Below are positions 20,101 to 31,437 of a stretch of 64,000 nt of DNA, piece by piece. The stretch is taken from assembly GCA_951802425.1 (NCBI GenBank), contig OX637797.1, positions 4,464,001-4,528,000 on the forward strand, in the 5' to 3' direction. The notes under the pieces are model-generated. The model was not told where the DNA came from. It worked only from the letters and a program-made list of their open reading frames with translations, and searched no databases. Each line of letters starts with the position of its first letter. Position 1 is the stretch's first letter. The translations under genes were made by a program, and so were the position numbers. The stretch is from Clavaria fumosa. Its lineage: Eukaryota; Basidiomycota; Agaricomycetes; Agaricales; Clavariaceae.

Positions 20101-20746
20101 CTAGGATCCGTTAATCGTGTGTTCGTCTTGTGGATTGTTATCGTCGTCCTCGAGCTCAATGGGGGGTGCTAGGACGAAGGGGGTTCTTGAGGCAGGACCC
20201 GGTTCGTCAAAGTAGTCCTCGGGATCATCGTCTTCGAAGATAAAGGGGAGGACATTGAGTCCAAGCGAGATTGTTAGTGGGGGGAGGCCTCGTCGGTGAT
20301 GGATGGCCCATTCTTCTCGGATGATGGGGTCCAGGGGAATAGTTACTTCTAGTCGAAGGCAGGTGTGCCGGAAGTTCCCCCAGACTTCAACAACAATGGG
20401 GGAGGCATGGAGAATTCAAGACTGTTGTTGGGGGCGGAGGGCACTCACTCTCTCAAAGAGGGTTCATTGGGCAGTCTCTGCAACATCCTCGATAATGTCA
20501 TGGAGGATGGCATCATCTACAGAACATAGTTCTCTTCGCTGACCAGGGAAGTCCAGTGCACGAATAGGCAGATCGTCTGCGGAGGGGGGTTCGCCGTGTT
20601 GTCACAACAAGTATGAGGGATCTGGGGGATGCTTAGATTGTGAGCCTCCCAGTTGGGGTGGTTGGGGTCATCAGGAGGGTTGGCGAGATGACCAGTTCAG
20701 TGAGCACAAGGGCGTATGGGGAGGTAGGGGTGCAGAGTTCGTCCAT
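20101..20746 (-). pseudogene. Sense ORF between chromodomain and 3' LTR of E5
   Basis: On the same strand as pol, after the pol stop, a broken reading frame runs from an ATG at 20746 to a TAG at 20101-20103, with at least two TGA codons and one frameshift. Readable parts are VDDAILHDIIEDVAET and LDPIIREEWAIHHRR, plus an acidic end (PFIFEDDDPEDYFDE). I recognise no domain. The acidic part with DYFDE recalls E3 ORF0 (EDEYWARYFD), so it may be a relocated relative of ORF0, or simply a lineage-specific third ORF. Confidence 0.42.
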
Positions 20747-20862
20747 CGCTGTCGGTTCTCTCAGGTGGCATGGTGGTGGTTCATGGGAGAGAAGGATTTT
20801 CATTGTTTTTTGTTGTTTGATTGTTTTTATTGTGTGAGGGTCAGAGTTTGCCATGTCAGGTG

Positions 20863-22110
20863 TCATGTGTTTTTTGGGGTGAATGAGACAGTTAGTAATC
20901 GTGTGGCATTGGGATATTTTTTGTGGAAGTCTGTGAGGGCTTCTGGAGCGTTTTTGAGGTTTGCTTTTGGCTCCCAGGTATTGTCCTCATGCAGATAACT
21001 GGCCCACTTGACTAAATATTGAATCTTCTGTCTGTGTTTTTGACTTTTCAATATTTCTTCTACTTTGTGTTGTTCATGATCATCAATCAGCTCCGGTGGT
21101 GGCTGCTCATCTGGTTTTTGGTTTGGAAATTCTCCTGGTTTATAGGCGAGCAGTAGGGATTCATTAAAGACCCAGTGTATTTTCCACATTACCGGAAGAT
21201 TTAGGCAATAGGTGGCGGATCCCACTTTTTCAATAATCACAAAGGGACTTGTTTGTCTGCAAATTTTGCGGTTGGTCTTTCCGTGTTCAGGTTTTCTGCA
21301 TCTAGCCAGACCAGGTCACCCTTTTTGTACTCTTTTATTTTTGTATTTTTGTGTTTGTTATAGGCAGTTTTCATGTATGTGGCTGCTTTTTCCATGGCTT
21401 TTCATGCATTTTCTTGGGTTTCTAGGATTTTTTGTACAAAGGTTGCTGCAGCAGGGTTGTGTATTTGTTTTTTGATTGATATGTCACCCATTCATGGATG
21501 GTAGCCATAATTCAAGTAGAAGGGGCTCTGTTTTGTCACAGAATGTACTCGGTTATTGAGTGCGAACTCTGCAGTGGCAAGCCAGCTGGCCCAGTCATCT
21601 TGCATAAATGAAATATAGGAGCACAAGTACATTTCCACTTCTTGGTTGGCCCATTTAGTCTGACCATCTGTCTGAGGGTGATATGCAGTACTTGGGTTCC
21701 CTTTTATCCCTATTAATTTATTGAATTCTTGCATGAAGTTTGAGACAAATTGAGAGCCTCAGTCACTATTAATCTTGTATGGTATGCCATGATATCAAAG
21801 AACTTGGTCTTGTAGGATTTTTGCTGATCCTAAGGCAGTGAGAGTCATATTAGTTGGTTCCAAGAGTGTCATCTTTGTTAATTTATCACATATTACCAGG
21901 ACACAGTCGAAAGTATTAGACTTCATGTATCAATCCTGTTGGGACCCAGATTTTTTCTTCATATTTGTAAAGTCCTTTTTTGTTTTTTGTCCAGTTAAGA
22001 GAAGTAGGAGGAGTCATGGTGGAGTGAGCAAGAATTAGTTTTTGAAGGATTGTTGGTTCTGGGATAAGGAGCATGGCTAGATGGTTTGTAGGGAATATTG
22101 TAGTAGATTT
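20863..22110 (-). pseudogene. pol: Pol remnant of E5: partial integrase and chromodomain
   Basis: Minus-strand order: a linker ending KKGLYKYEEKIWVPTG (about 21960-22010); then, after a junction near 21930 where the integrase zinc finger is missing, the catalytic core (VLVICDKLTKM; NSD, TGA, GSQF; STAYHPQTDGQTKW; EVEMYLCSYISF); then VGSATYCLNLP, IHWVFNES and a chromodomain (HKVEEILKSQK, YLVKWASYLHEDNTWEP). In NSD-stop-GSQF the TGA (21759-21761) replaces an almost invariant Arg. Other stops interrupt the core. Confidence 0.85.
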
Positions 22111-22205
22111 TCATAATTAGGGTTAGGCTAGGTCTGAGTACAGTCCAAGGATTTGAGCTATTTCCCACACATAAATAAGTCTTGGTCTCATGAATGATAT
22201 AGATA

Positions 22206-22561
22206 TGTTGGCTGTCCCAGAAGTATGCATATCATATGCGAACGATATGCGTACGATATGCATACTCCTGAGCAGTGTATGGCAGTGTGCACATGTCCTT
22301 TGCCCAGAAGTACACATATTGTACACGTACGATATGCATACTTCTGAACAGAGTGTGTGTGCATATGCTTTGCCCAGATGTAAGGCTATAGGCCTTTTCT
22401 GTTCTTGTATTACATAATCTACCTACCATAATAGTCTACCAGCATAGCCGCTTAGGCTATCCTTTCATCAGCGGCCCCTAGAGGGCTGCTCACCTATATA
22501 TATAGTGTTGCGACTGTACAGAGAGGGTAGATCCCTCTACATAGAACTACTACACTCAACA
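22206..22561 (+). repeat. 5' LTR of E6 with palindromic U3 motif
   Basis: Starts TGTTGGCTG, ends CTCAACA, 356 bp, with a TATA box TATATATATA at 22495-22504. The U3 part holds a 12-bp perfect inverted repeat (agtatgcatatc at 22222-22233, gatatgcatact at 22255-22266); the core word gatatgcatac occurs again near 22331. Just across the right border, actcaac and gttgagt form a 7-bp stem. The ends are inferred from TGTTG...CAACA. Confidence 0.55.
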
Positions 22562-22641
22562 TACAGTTGAGTCTGGTTCTTTTGAGGGATAGAAAGCGTT
22601 ACAACTTTTTTGAACCTTCAACACAATGAGAGTGGTTAGAA

Positions 22642-24748
22642 ATGGGTTACACCCGTATAGCCACACAGAAAAAGCACAACAAGAAGGGAGGAGAAACTCC
22701 TCCCTTGGTAGGACCTGTGTGCAACACAGGCATCGCGCAGCCAGAGGGAATAGGACCCTCTGTTGAGCCCAGCAGTGAACCCCCACTAAGGGCTGATGTG
22801 GTGTCACCGGCCCCTGACGACAGCGTTAGGTCCGAAACACCACATCACTGGCGAGGCGCCATCGTTTGAGAAGGCCAGGCCTTCAAAAGGAAAGGGCAGG
22901 GAGCTTTTAGAAACCCGCAAGAGGTGGCTGTGAGAGTGGTCAAGCTCACGGGCTCCCTCCAATAGTGGAGACGAGCCCACAGCAATAGTGCGAGCTAATG
23001 CTGTAGCCGAGAGACTCTCGGACATTCAGGTGGAACTCTCCCACCAGGATGAAGAGTTTGAGGCTCTTGTAAGGGCGATGAAAAATCGCCAAGCCACTAT
23101 TTGGCAACGGCTAAGTGAGGAGGCTACCCATGTGAGGCGGGTGTTGGACTTGCTAGATGAGCAGGGAACCGCGCTAGTGGCTCCCTTATGGCGGCAACAC
23201 CGTGATTCGTTGGAACCCGAAGTGGGGCTTGCCCCGCCGAGTCAGGCGCCCTCAGGGGTAGCCCCAGAGGCCAGATGGTCGGCGCCAGCCAACTGCGAGG
23301 AAGGGTGGCGAAGGGAGAACCGCACGGACGGTTCTCAAACCCCTGGCGAACCAGGAATAGAGGGCAGTGGCCCTCGAGAAACAGTGGGGCCGGAGCCATG
23401 GCTTATGTCACGCTACCCACAGCTGGGTCAGCGAGAGCCAACGGGCCGGATGGGCCTGTTTGGATGGATGGAACCGCCCCAGAAGGAGCGGGAGATTACT
23501 CGGGAGGTATTCCCAAGTTCTACAAATTACCAGAGCGATGTATTACATTGCTACCTCGTGATGATATGAGATAAAACCTCGCTATTGCCTGAGGCAATAG
23601 CTGAGATTAAGGGGATGAAGATTGACCCCCCTGAGCTTTATGATGGACGAGATGACCTCGTCATCTGGGAAAGGTGGCTTGATGGCCTCCTTAATTACTT
23701 CTACTTCCATAGAGTAGTCGGCCCGCAGTTGGAACACCAACGTGTTATGCTAGTGGGGTCACGCTTAAGCAGAATAGCCGCTACTTGGTATACCCAAGAA
23801 GTAAAGGGCCTATCCCGTGCTCCTCGAAGGTGGACCTTTGGAGAATTGATAACCGCTATGTTTAAGCGGTTCCTGACTGAGGTAACGGCCCAGAAGGCAG
23901 TGGATGCCTTCTACCAGGTGAAGTTTACAAAGGCGAAGGGCGCCTTAGGATTCTGGAACGAACTGGTCCAGGTGGCAGAGAGAATGCTCACCCCGCCTGA
24001 TGCCGGTATGATGAAAAGGCAGTTCCTTAATGGACTGCCTAACGAGATGGTGGAGGCCATCTTCAAAACTCACACGATTAGCATTGAGTTATCCTCGGTT
24101 GAGGATATTATCGACACTAGTTGCCAAGTGGAAGCGACCCTCCACTACCTCCAGCAGCGGAGGGCAGTGCCTTCAGCAGGGAACCAGCCAGGTCCCAAAG
24201 GAAACCCGCCCACAGGCAGAGTGCCTGTGGGGCAGAGGTTTGTGAGACTGCGGCCGTATTGGCCGCACACAGACCATAGGCCAGGGGAACCTGTTCCCCT
24301 GCGGATTGACCGAGCATGGGATGAGCATGCCCAAGCCGGAGGGAGCAAACCCCGGCTAGAACCGCCTAAGGCAGTGCCCAAGATTGGGGTACAAGGCGGA
24401 GAGGAGCAGAAAGCTCCTCTAACATGCTATGTGTGTGGGAAAGCAGGGCACTATGCGAATGTGTGCCCTCAGTCACAGTGAAAGCCAGAGGCTTTTAGGG
24501 GAAATGTAAGGAACTATGCCTTACAAGAGGATCCAGGCGAGACGGAGCCCGAGGAACTGCAGGAAACACCTGCGGTTGAAAGCGAGGAGCCAGAAGTCAC
24601 GGAAGACGACTATGCTGGTTGCGGAGACCAGTACAATTCAGACAAGCTCTTCGTCCTTGAAGAGCTCAAGGAGGAGGCGGAAAGCGACCAGGTTGCTGGA
24701 ATCTGGGAAGTGGAAGAGGATGAGATCCTCTATGCGATGGAGGTGTTA
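22642..24748 (+). pseudogene. gag: Gag of E6, degenerate
   Basis: Blocks in order: MGYTRIATQKKHNKK; a coiled segment with LSDIQVELSHQDEEFEALV (22988 onward); the capsid-like region with WERWLDGLLNYFYFHRVV and KRFLTEVTAQKAVDAFYQV; CCHC knuckle CYVCGKAGHYANVC (about 24424-24465); and after a TGA (24479-24481) a further 88 codons in the same frame, rich in Glu and Asp, up to the hAT insertion. A frameshift or stop near 23560-23585 separates the two large blocks. Order and length fit an agaricomycete gypsy gag. Confidence 0.78.
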
Positions 24749-25365
24749 TAGTGTTGCTGCAGCTTCAAGCTGAAGCCCAGCTGGTCATAAGCCAAGCCAA
24801 GCCAATCGATTGGCTTGGCTTGACATCAGCTTCAGCTTCAGCTTGAGGCTTTCTCCAAGCTGCACAGCGGCTGCTCAAGCCGCAGCTCCCAAGACATCCA
24901 TCAATGGGGCAAAGAATTGTTTTTTTCCTCCTCCACTGCCCTCCACTGCCCTCCACTATGCTTATCTGGGTCTGCAACTGTTGTCTATCACCAGGCAGCT
25001 GCTTCTCTCTATTCTTGTATGCATGGTTAGAGACATTGATGTCTGTCAATCCTGCCCTGGAGGAAGATCTTCTTGGAGACATGTTACTGGATGACTTTGA
25101 CACTGTGTTTGACAAGGTATTAGCCACCATTGCCCAGGATGATGATGATGAGATGTAGTTCTATAATGGTATTTTTGTAATTCTAGGCCAGTTCCCATTA
25201 TTAGCTGGCTGCAAGCCACAGCTAGCCAGCTGTAGCCACAGCTACAGCTTGAGTCAGCTTCAAGCTGCAGCTGGAGCTGCAGCCATGGCTACAGCTTCAG
25301 CTTGTGAAGCCAAAGCCGAAGCTCATTGAGCCGGCTTGGCGGCTAGCCAAGCTGCAGCAACACTA
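24749..25365 (+). mobile_element. Short hAT element with intact ends and 8-bp target duplication
   Basis: Both ends carry TAGTGTTGCTGCAGCTT as perfect 17-bp terminal inverted repeats, followed inward by subterminal agctt/ggctt repeats. AGGTGTTA stands directly before (24741-24748) and after (25366-25373), a perfect 8-bp duplication as expected for hAT. The interior (617 bp total) has only a short frame, 24904-25158, whose end is acidic (LDDFDTVFDKVLA); it may be the last part of a transposase. The element is therefore non-autonomous. It interrupts the tail of E6 gag. Confidence 0.9.
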
Positions 25366-25479
25366 AGGTGTTAGAGCAATTAGCCACAGCTGCAGGAGCA
25401 CTGGACTGAGGCACACAGTGGGCCAAGGCAGGAGGACCAGGCAGAAATGCCAAGTTTCCACTTCTGGTCCTCCCTCACT

Positions 25480-26700
25480 ATGCAAAACTGTGCAGTGGGG
25501 AGCAGCACCCATCTGCCAGAGCTGAGGCTCTGCAGCCACAGGTGCAAGTCTGTGGAAATGGGGAAGCAGCACCCATGTGAGGGGCCTGAGGGCAGGTTAA
25601 ATTAGCAATGATATTTATTGAATTACATGGGACCATTCATGTACAGGAGTTGAGGGGCCACAGCTGCAGAAGGGCAAAGTGAGGAGCAGTGGCCATGTTC
25701 TGGGGCTGAGGAGCAGCATCTGAATGCAGGATCTCAGGGACCCAGCCACAGCTGCATGCGAGTCCACAGAGAGGGAAGAAGCCTCAAGTGCACCATGGCA
25801 TCCCTGCACAGGAGCCAGGGACTGTGGCTGCAGCCAGGCACAATATCACAGCCACAGATGCTCACACAGAGAGAAAGCAGCATCCAGCTTGGGTGAGGGA
25901 CCACAGCTGCAGCTGGACACAAGTCCACAGAGTGGGAGCTGCATCTGAGCATAGGAGCTGAGGGATTGCAGCCCCAGCCAGGTGCAAGACCACAGAGAGA
26001 GTGGCATTTGCACATGGGAGCCAAGGGAGAGGGGAGCCAAGGGAGAGGGGAGCTGAGGGGGCAACCCATGGCTGAAGCTGGGAAGAGGACTCAAGGAGCT
26101 GCAGCTGACACTGGGCACAAGTCTGTGGAGCTGAGGCTGGGCATAAGCCCCCAACATGGGGAACATCAGCTGAAGGAGTGTAGCAACAGCTGCACACAAG
26201 TATGGCCAAGAGGGTCAGATGGAGTCATGTATATGATGTAGAGACCCAGGCACAGGACCTGAGGGGCCACAGCTGGGCTGAGCACTCGGGCCGGGTGCTA
26301 GGCCACAGATCCATAGCTGGACCCACAGAGTGGTGGGGGGGGGAGCACTTGAGCACAGGAGCTGGAAGACTGCAGTTGCAGCCAGGCACAAGTCCCATAG
26401 TGGGAGGTGACGTCCATGCATGGGAGCAGAGCCTGCTGACCAGGAGGACCAATGGCAGGCATATGCAATGCCTGCTGGCCAACAGGGTTGGTGGGGACAC
26501 ATGCAATGTGAGAGATCCCAGCACAGGACTTGAGGGGCCACAGCCGAGGCTGGGCACGATCCCACAGAGTGGGGAGCAGCATCTGCATGCAGAGCTGAAG
26601 GACCACAGCTGCAGCAGGCACAAGACCCTAGAGTGGGGTGCAGCATCCCCCACATGTGGGGGCAGGGCCTGCTGGCCAAGAGGAACAACAGCAGGTTCAT
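25480..26700. repeat. Degenerate GC-rich, CpG-poor minisatellite
   Basis: Units of roughly 65-85 bp resemble: ggagcagcatctg, a short spacer, aggagctgagggaccacagc, then tgcagccaggcacaag and tccacagagtgg. At least a dozen diverged copies can be followed. CpG is rare. Long open frames occur on both strands, as expected of stop-poor repeats, and I do not regard them as genes. Confidence 0.75.
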
Positions 26701-27368
26701 GCAGTGCCTGCTGGCCAAGAGGATTGGCAAAACGGGTGCCCAAGTGCCTGACAGGAATGAGAGTGGGGCCCAGCACCATGCATCGGACTCAGACCACGGA
26801 GGGTCAAGGTCCAGAGCCACCTGTATCTACCTCTGGGTTCACTGGACCATCTGACCCAGCAAATAGACAAAGGTGGTACTCAACTGGACACAGGATCTTG
26901 CCAGGGGCTGGCATGGCAGAGAGAACTGGAGGGCATGACTGAAAGGAAGGAGGAGAGAATATTGGGGAATAGAAGGCAAGGGTCTTTCTGGAGCTGTAGG
27001 TATCTTGGAGGCCCTGGGGCCATCCTAAGACACCCTGTGTGACACCCTGCCTGGAGGACCAGGGCAGGGCCCAGCAGGTTGTAGACACAGACACAAAATT
27101 GGCTGCACCAGTACCCCCTCCTTCAGAGGGGGATCCAAATAAGCAAATCCAGAGGGACCAGGGTTTGAAGTCCCAAGAGGACTGGGCCTGAGGGATGGAG
27201 TCACAAGGAGCCACCTGACATTTCATCAGTATTTCTTGTCCACATGGATGACATTGTTATGCCTTCCTGTCTCCACTACCAACCAAGGGCCTTCTTCTTC
27301 CATTCCATCTAGCATCCATTCAAGCCCTCATCCATCTGAGGTGCTCCCTGTTGCCCCTGTAGCACCAT
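26701..27368. other. No gene recognised
   Basis: About 670 bp linking the minisatellite to the palindrome. It is low in CpG and contains only short frames. Confidence 0.5.
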
Positions 27369-28957
27369 CAGATAGTCACCCATGTACCAGCATACCATTG
27401 CCCTTGTATGATTGTCTGCTCTCCTGTCTCTTCCCCATTCTCTTCATTCAGCAATTGTGTCTCCCCCATGTGTTGATAGCTGTGGGCCACACACTTTGAT
27501 ACACATGCTTTCAAGCTTTGACACAAACTCAACTCATAACTTAACTGACTTTGTGAGATGGGGCATCCAGGACACCCACTTTGACATTCACATCTAATCA
27601 ACTTTGTGTGTCATGTGGGCATGGCAGTCCTGGACACCCACCTTGAGGTACACATCCAGTCAACTTACTTTGTACATTATGAGAGATGTGGGTGTCCTGG
27701 TCCTCCTGGCATGGCTTACCTGTATCTGTATGATGTCCCAGCCTGCATCACATTGGATCTTGGTAGGTATGTAAGACCTAGGGTTGGCATGCTAAGAGTG
27801 AGTAGCACAGGTGGTGTAAGTAGGATGGAGGGTGGACAGTGTGAGTGGAGTGAGTGGGTGGCACAGGCAAGGTGAGTAAGGCAGGTGGCACAAGTGAGGA
27901 GGTGCAAGTGAGGCAAGCCATGTGGTGTAGCACCAATGAGGTGAGTGGGCTGCTCATGTTCATCAGTCATTGCTTATGTGTGCCATACAGTGCCTAGGCT
28001 ATGTCCATGCTGCTCATAGCAACCCACCTCCAGACCCTGTTCTTTTTTCCCTTCCCCAGGTAGTCCAGCACAATGCAGTTCTGCCTCCTCCCCTTCCTTG
28101 CCATGTGCTATCCACTCTATGCTGCTTGTCTTGTTCTTCTGTCTGAGAGTCTTGTGATTAACATAGACTCACAAGACTCCTAGACAGAAGAACAAGACAA
28201 GCAGCATAGAGTGGATAGCACATGGCAAGGAAGGGGAGGAGGCAGAACTGCATTGTGCTGGACTACCTGGGGAAGGGAAAAAAGAACAGGGTCTGGAGGT
28301 GGGTTGCTATGAGCAGCATGGACATAGCCTAGGCACTGTATGGCACACATAAGCAATGACTGATGAACATGAGCAGCCCACTCACCTCATTGGTGCTACA
28401 CCACATGGCTTGCCTCACTTGCACCTCCTCACTTGTGCCACCTGCCTTACTCACCTTGCCTGTGCCACCCACTCACTCCACTCACACTGTCCACCCTCCA
28501 TCCTACTTACACCACCTGTGCTACTCACTCTTAGCATGCCAACCCTAGGTCTTACATACCTACCAAGATCCAATGTGATGCAGGCTGGGACATCATACAG
28601 ATACAGGTAAGCCATGCCAGGAGGACCAGGACACCCACATCTCTCATAATGTACAAAGTAAGTTGACTGGATGTGTACCTCAAGGTGGGTGTCCAGGACT
28701 GCCATGCCCACATGACACACAAAGTTGATTAGATGTGAATGTCAAAGTGGGTGTCCTGGATGCCCCATCTCACAAAGTCAGTTAAGTTATGAGTTGAGTT
28801 TGTGTCAAAGCTTGAAAGCATGTGTATCAAAGTGTGTGGCCCACAGCTATCAACACATGGGGGAGACACAATTGCTGAATGAAGAGAATGGGGAAGAGAC
28901 AAGAGAGCAGACAATCATACAAGGGCAATGGTATGCTGGTAAATGGGTGACTATCTG
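27369..28957. repeat. Near-perfect 1.59-kb palindrome
   Basis: Left arm 27369-28157 and right arm 28169-28957 are reverse complements (paired positions sum to 56326), with an 11-base centre ttaacatagac (28158-28168). I found only about four mismatches in 789 paired bases, for example at 27385 and 28145-28146. The arms hold mirror-image open frames but no recognisable protein. No target duplication is evident at the outer ends. It could form a long hairpin as DNA or RNA. A recent inverted duplication or an assembly artefact are the alternatives. Confidence 0.9.
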
Positions 28958-29988
28958 CACCCCCTTCAGCACACCCACCCCCTATCCAAAAGGCCTAGCC
29001 AATTTTGACTGATGCCCTTTTTATAGGCCCAGCCAATCGTCAGCCGAGATATAGTCGTATAGGCTCGGCCGATCAACTCGATATACCAAAGTCATGTTAT
29101 ACATACACAGATCTCATGGTACTAATGATGCCCTTTCAAAAGAGCTAGCCAATGAACATTTTAGCAACCAGTGAAGAGGGCCTGAAGCACCCTATTCAAA
29201 ACACTTCTCTCCTTACATGACAAATAATATCAAAGAGGCTGGGGATGAAGCATATATAGAGTTTATGAAGCAATAGATCAGATATGCTATTTGATAGGAA
29301 CATAAATTACAAGGTCATCATCATCTGAGACTGCATTAGTGTTAAATGAGACCATACACCTTAATACAGCAGGGTGAAATCAAAACCAATATGCCTTATA
29401 ATAGGCTTCCAATAGGTTGGAGCAAACTCAACCTCCAAACATGCAATAGAGCCACTGTGAACTTAGGATGAAATGTGGTCTGTCAACTGAATCAGGAACA
29501 TTGCAAGATGATGTTCTTTAGAAAAGGATGGACCTTTTGAATACCATGCAGCAAGCACTGTCTAGAACCTGATATGCATTTGAATAGACTAAAAAATGGT
29601 TAGTTTAGATGGCAAATTTGGACATAAAATTGAGCCATTATGATCTGTAATTGAATGTGGCAAGTGATGCAGGCAGTATCATTATTTGTTATTCCACAAT
29701 TCATCATAAAAGGCCCCAAATATGCCATCCATCAGGGCATACTCCTTGTGATTATCTGGTATCTCTTAAAAAGGGCTAAACTATTGCACTACATGAGCAC
29801 AGATTACAAAGAATTATTAGAATCTGGAGAGACTGACATCCTGCACAATATGCACATTTAGATATTCCATGCTATGAATATGATCCATACTGAATAAAGA
29901 TATGCTTCACTGTCTTATTGGGAGATGATTGTCAAACAGCTGTAAAATGGAACCTGTTCACATTTTACTGCACTACTGAGATCTATTT
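28958..29988. other. No gene recognised
   Basis: About 1 kb of AT-rich sequence with no supported coding region. Short gcccagcc/ggctcggcc words occur near 28990-29070. It forms the 3' side of the minus-strand gene that ends at 29989. Confidence 0.5.
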
Positions 29989-31135
29989 TCAACCATTCCT
30001 CCTTGGTCGCAGTACCCGTTTCTTTGCATCCATGGAGGCCCTCTGTCTGGCCCTGGTCCTATATAGTGACTTGGACCTTTCCTCATCCTTTTCACCCCCC
30101 ACCCATCTCCTTTTCTGTAGGCTGGGTTCTGCCTCATTATGGATCTCAACTACCACATGAGTGGCAGGATGATCACCACTTTCTACCCCAACCCCCTCAG
30201 CACCCCCCTCAGCACCATCACACTGTTCAATATCCACCTTCTTCCACAGGCTGGATTCTTCTGCATCGGTGGTTGGGGGAACAGAAGCATTGACCCTATC
30301 ATCATCCCCATCATCACTCTGCCCATCATTATCTGACTCCTGTGAGCCAGATTCCTCACTTTATAAAATTAAAAAGTGCATTGATGATAATGATGACATG
30401 AAAACACTCACTCAGTACTGATATAGACACAATCTTCTTGTGCCTTCCCCTTCTTGAGAGACAGCCTCTTCACCCTGTTGTCAGATGACAATGAAGGTTC
30501 TTCTTCAGATCCTTGGTGATGGCTGACCAGTGGCCTTGATGCCTTCCCTCTTAGATGCTGTGGAAGGACATGCTGAAACCGGAATATCTTTTGGCCAAGC
30601 ATCTGACGATGACAGAGAAAATCACAGAGGAGCCCTTGGTAGTAATCACCTCCTGAATCAGAAGAGCCTTTTTCTCTGGCCACAGCTCTACGATTGTTAT
30701 GTAGCCAGTTGCGAATTTTCTAGGATGACACAAAATCAAAAATCAAGCAAGGAGATGGGTAAAATGGTTCTATGTTACTGTGGTTAGGTCATCTGGAATG
30801 TTCTTGTGATCATTCTGGGCTGCATCCCTGATTTTCGCTTTGATTTCTTTGACAATACGTGCTCTGCCTTTTGAGTTTGCTTCTTTGTAGCCTGCAAGGC
30901 TGTCTGTGAGTATCTTGGTATATTCTTGGGTGGTCCAATGTGTCATTTTCCAAGCTGGTGGGGTTGTTTCAGCAGTGAAATAGTGGGGATCAAATGTCGA
31001 AAGAGAAGCGGCGTGTGTCATGTGAGGAGGCAAAGCGCAACTTGCTTCACGTGAGTCTGTGACATTGTAACACCTGGGATCCCAACCGTTACTGTCACAT
31101 TTGTGACCAATACTCACGTACTGTGACTTGCGCAT
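29989..31135 (-). CDS. Three-exon hypothetical gene
   Basis: Proposed exons are up to 31135-30779, then 30719-30412 and 30358-29989, with introns of 59 and 53 nt that begin GTAACA and GTGAGT, end in AG and keep the frame. A conserved-looking part starts at Met 30946 (MTHWTTQEYTKIL, then GRARIVKEIKAKIRDAAQN), continues in exon 2 with KIRNWLHNNRRAVAREKG, and passes into an acidic, low-complexity C-terminus ending in a basic RPRRNG. The upstream Met at 31135 is possible but its segment looks less protein-like. The first part suggests a small helical DNA- or protein-binding domain, but I do not recognise the family. The intact splicing argues for a real gene. Confidence 0.6.
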
Positions 31136-31437
31136 CAGTTATGTCTTCACCACTCATCCTTCCTTGTCCTGCTGTTCGTGTGGGTCAAAAGGTCAGCCGC
31201 CCAGACTCTCTGGTTGCTTCACTTCAAGTCCAGGGGGCCATGTAAGCTTTCCTGCTCTTGATCTCTATGCAGGGCCACTGCTGCTTCGACTTGTTCAACT
31301 AACTGGTTTGTGGAAGGGCCACAATGACTTTGACAGGAGTTGGATTCCCACAGGTAATGCTGCGCTTGGAAAGGGATGCATATGCATGTAAAGTCAGTCT
31401 TCACAAGCCGCTACATTTCAACTGCTGATCATATTAG

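Larger units (their letters stand above)
19756..22115 (-). mobile_element. 3' half of old chromovirus E5
   Basis: In minus-strand order: end of RNase H/pre-integrase linker, a deleted integrase, GPY-type region, chromodomain, a further sense ORF, polypurine tract, 3' LTR. Many stop codons and low CpG content show it is old. No gag, protease, RT or 5' LTR is left in the window. Confidence 0.78.
22206..25410 (+). mobile_element. Gypsy-like element E6: 5' LTR and gag only, split by a hAT element
   Basis: A probable LTR (22206-22561) is followed by a degenerate gag with a CCHC knuckle and an acidic C-terminal tail. The tail is cut by the hAT element at 24749-25365 and resumes for a few codons after it. 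Protease, RT and integrase are absent; sequence from about 25410 passes into a minisatellite. Confidence 0.68.

Noticed and set aside
22502..22511. tagtgttgc in the E6 LTR as a possible hAT end
   Set aside because: It overlaps the TATA region, has no partner end or 8-bp duplication nearby, and is only nine bases.
26202..26942. Long open frames on both strands in the minisatellite (246 and 201 codons)
   Set aside because: They are repeat-derived, compositionally biased, open in several frames at once and show no domain.
27716..28610. Identical 84-codon ORFs on opposite strands in the palindrome
   Set aside because: They are mirror images produced by the inverted arms; there is no start context, domain or splice signal to support a protein.
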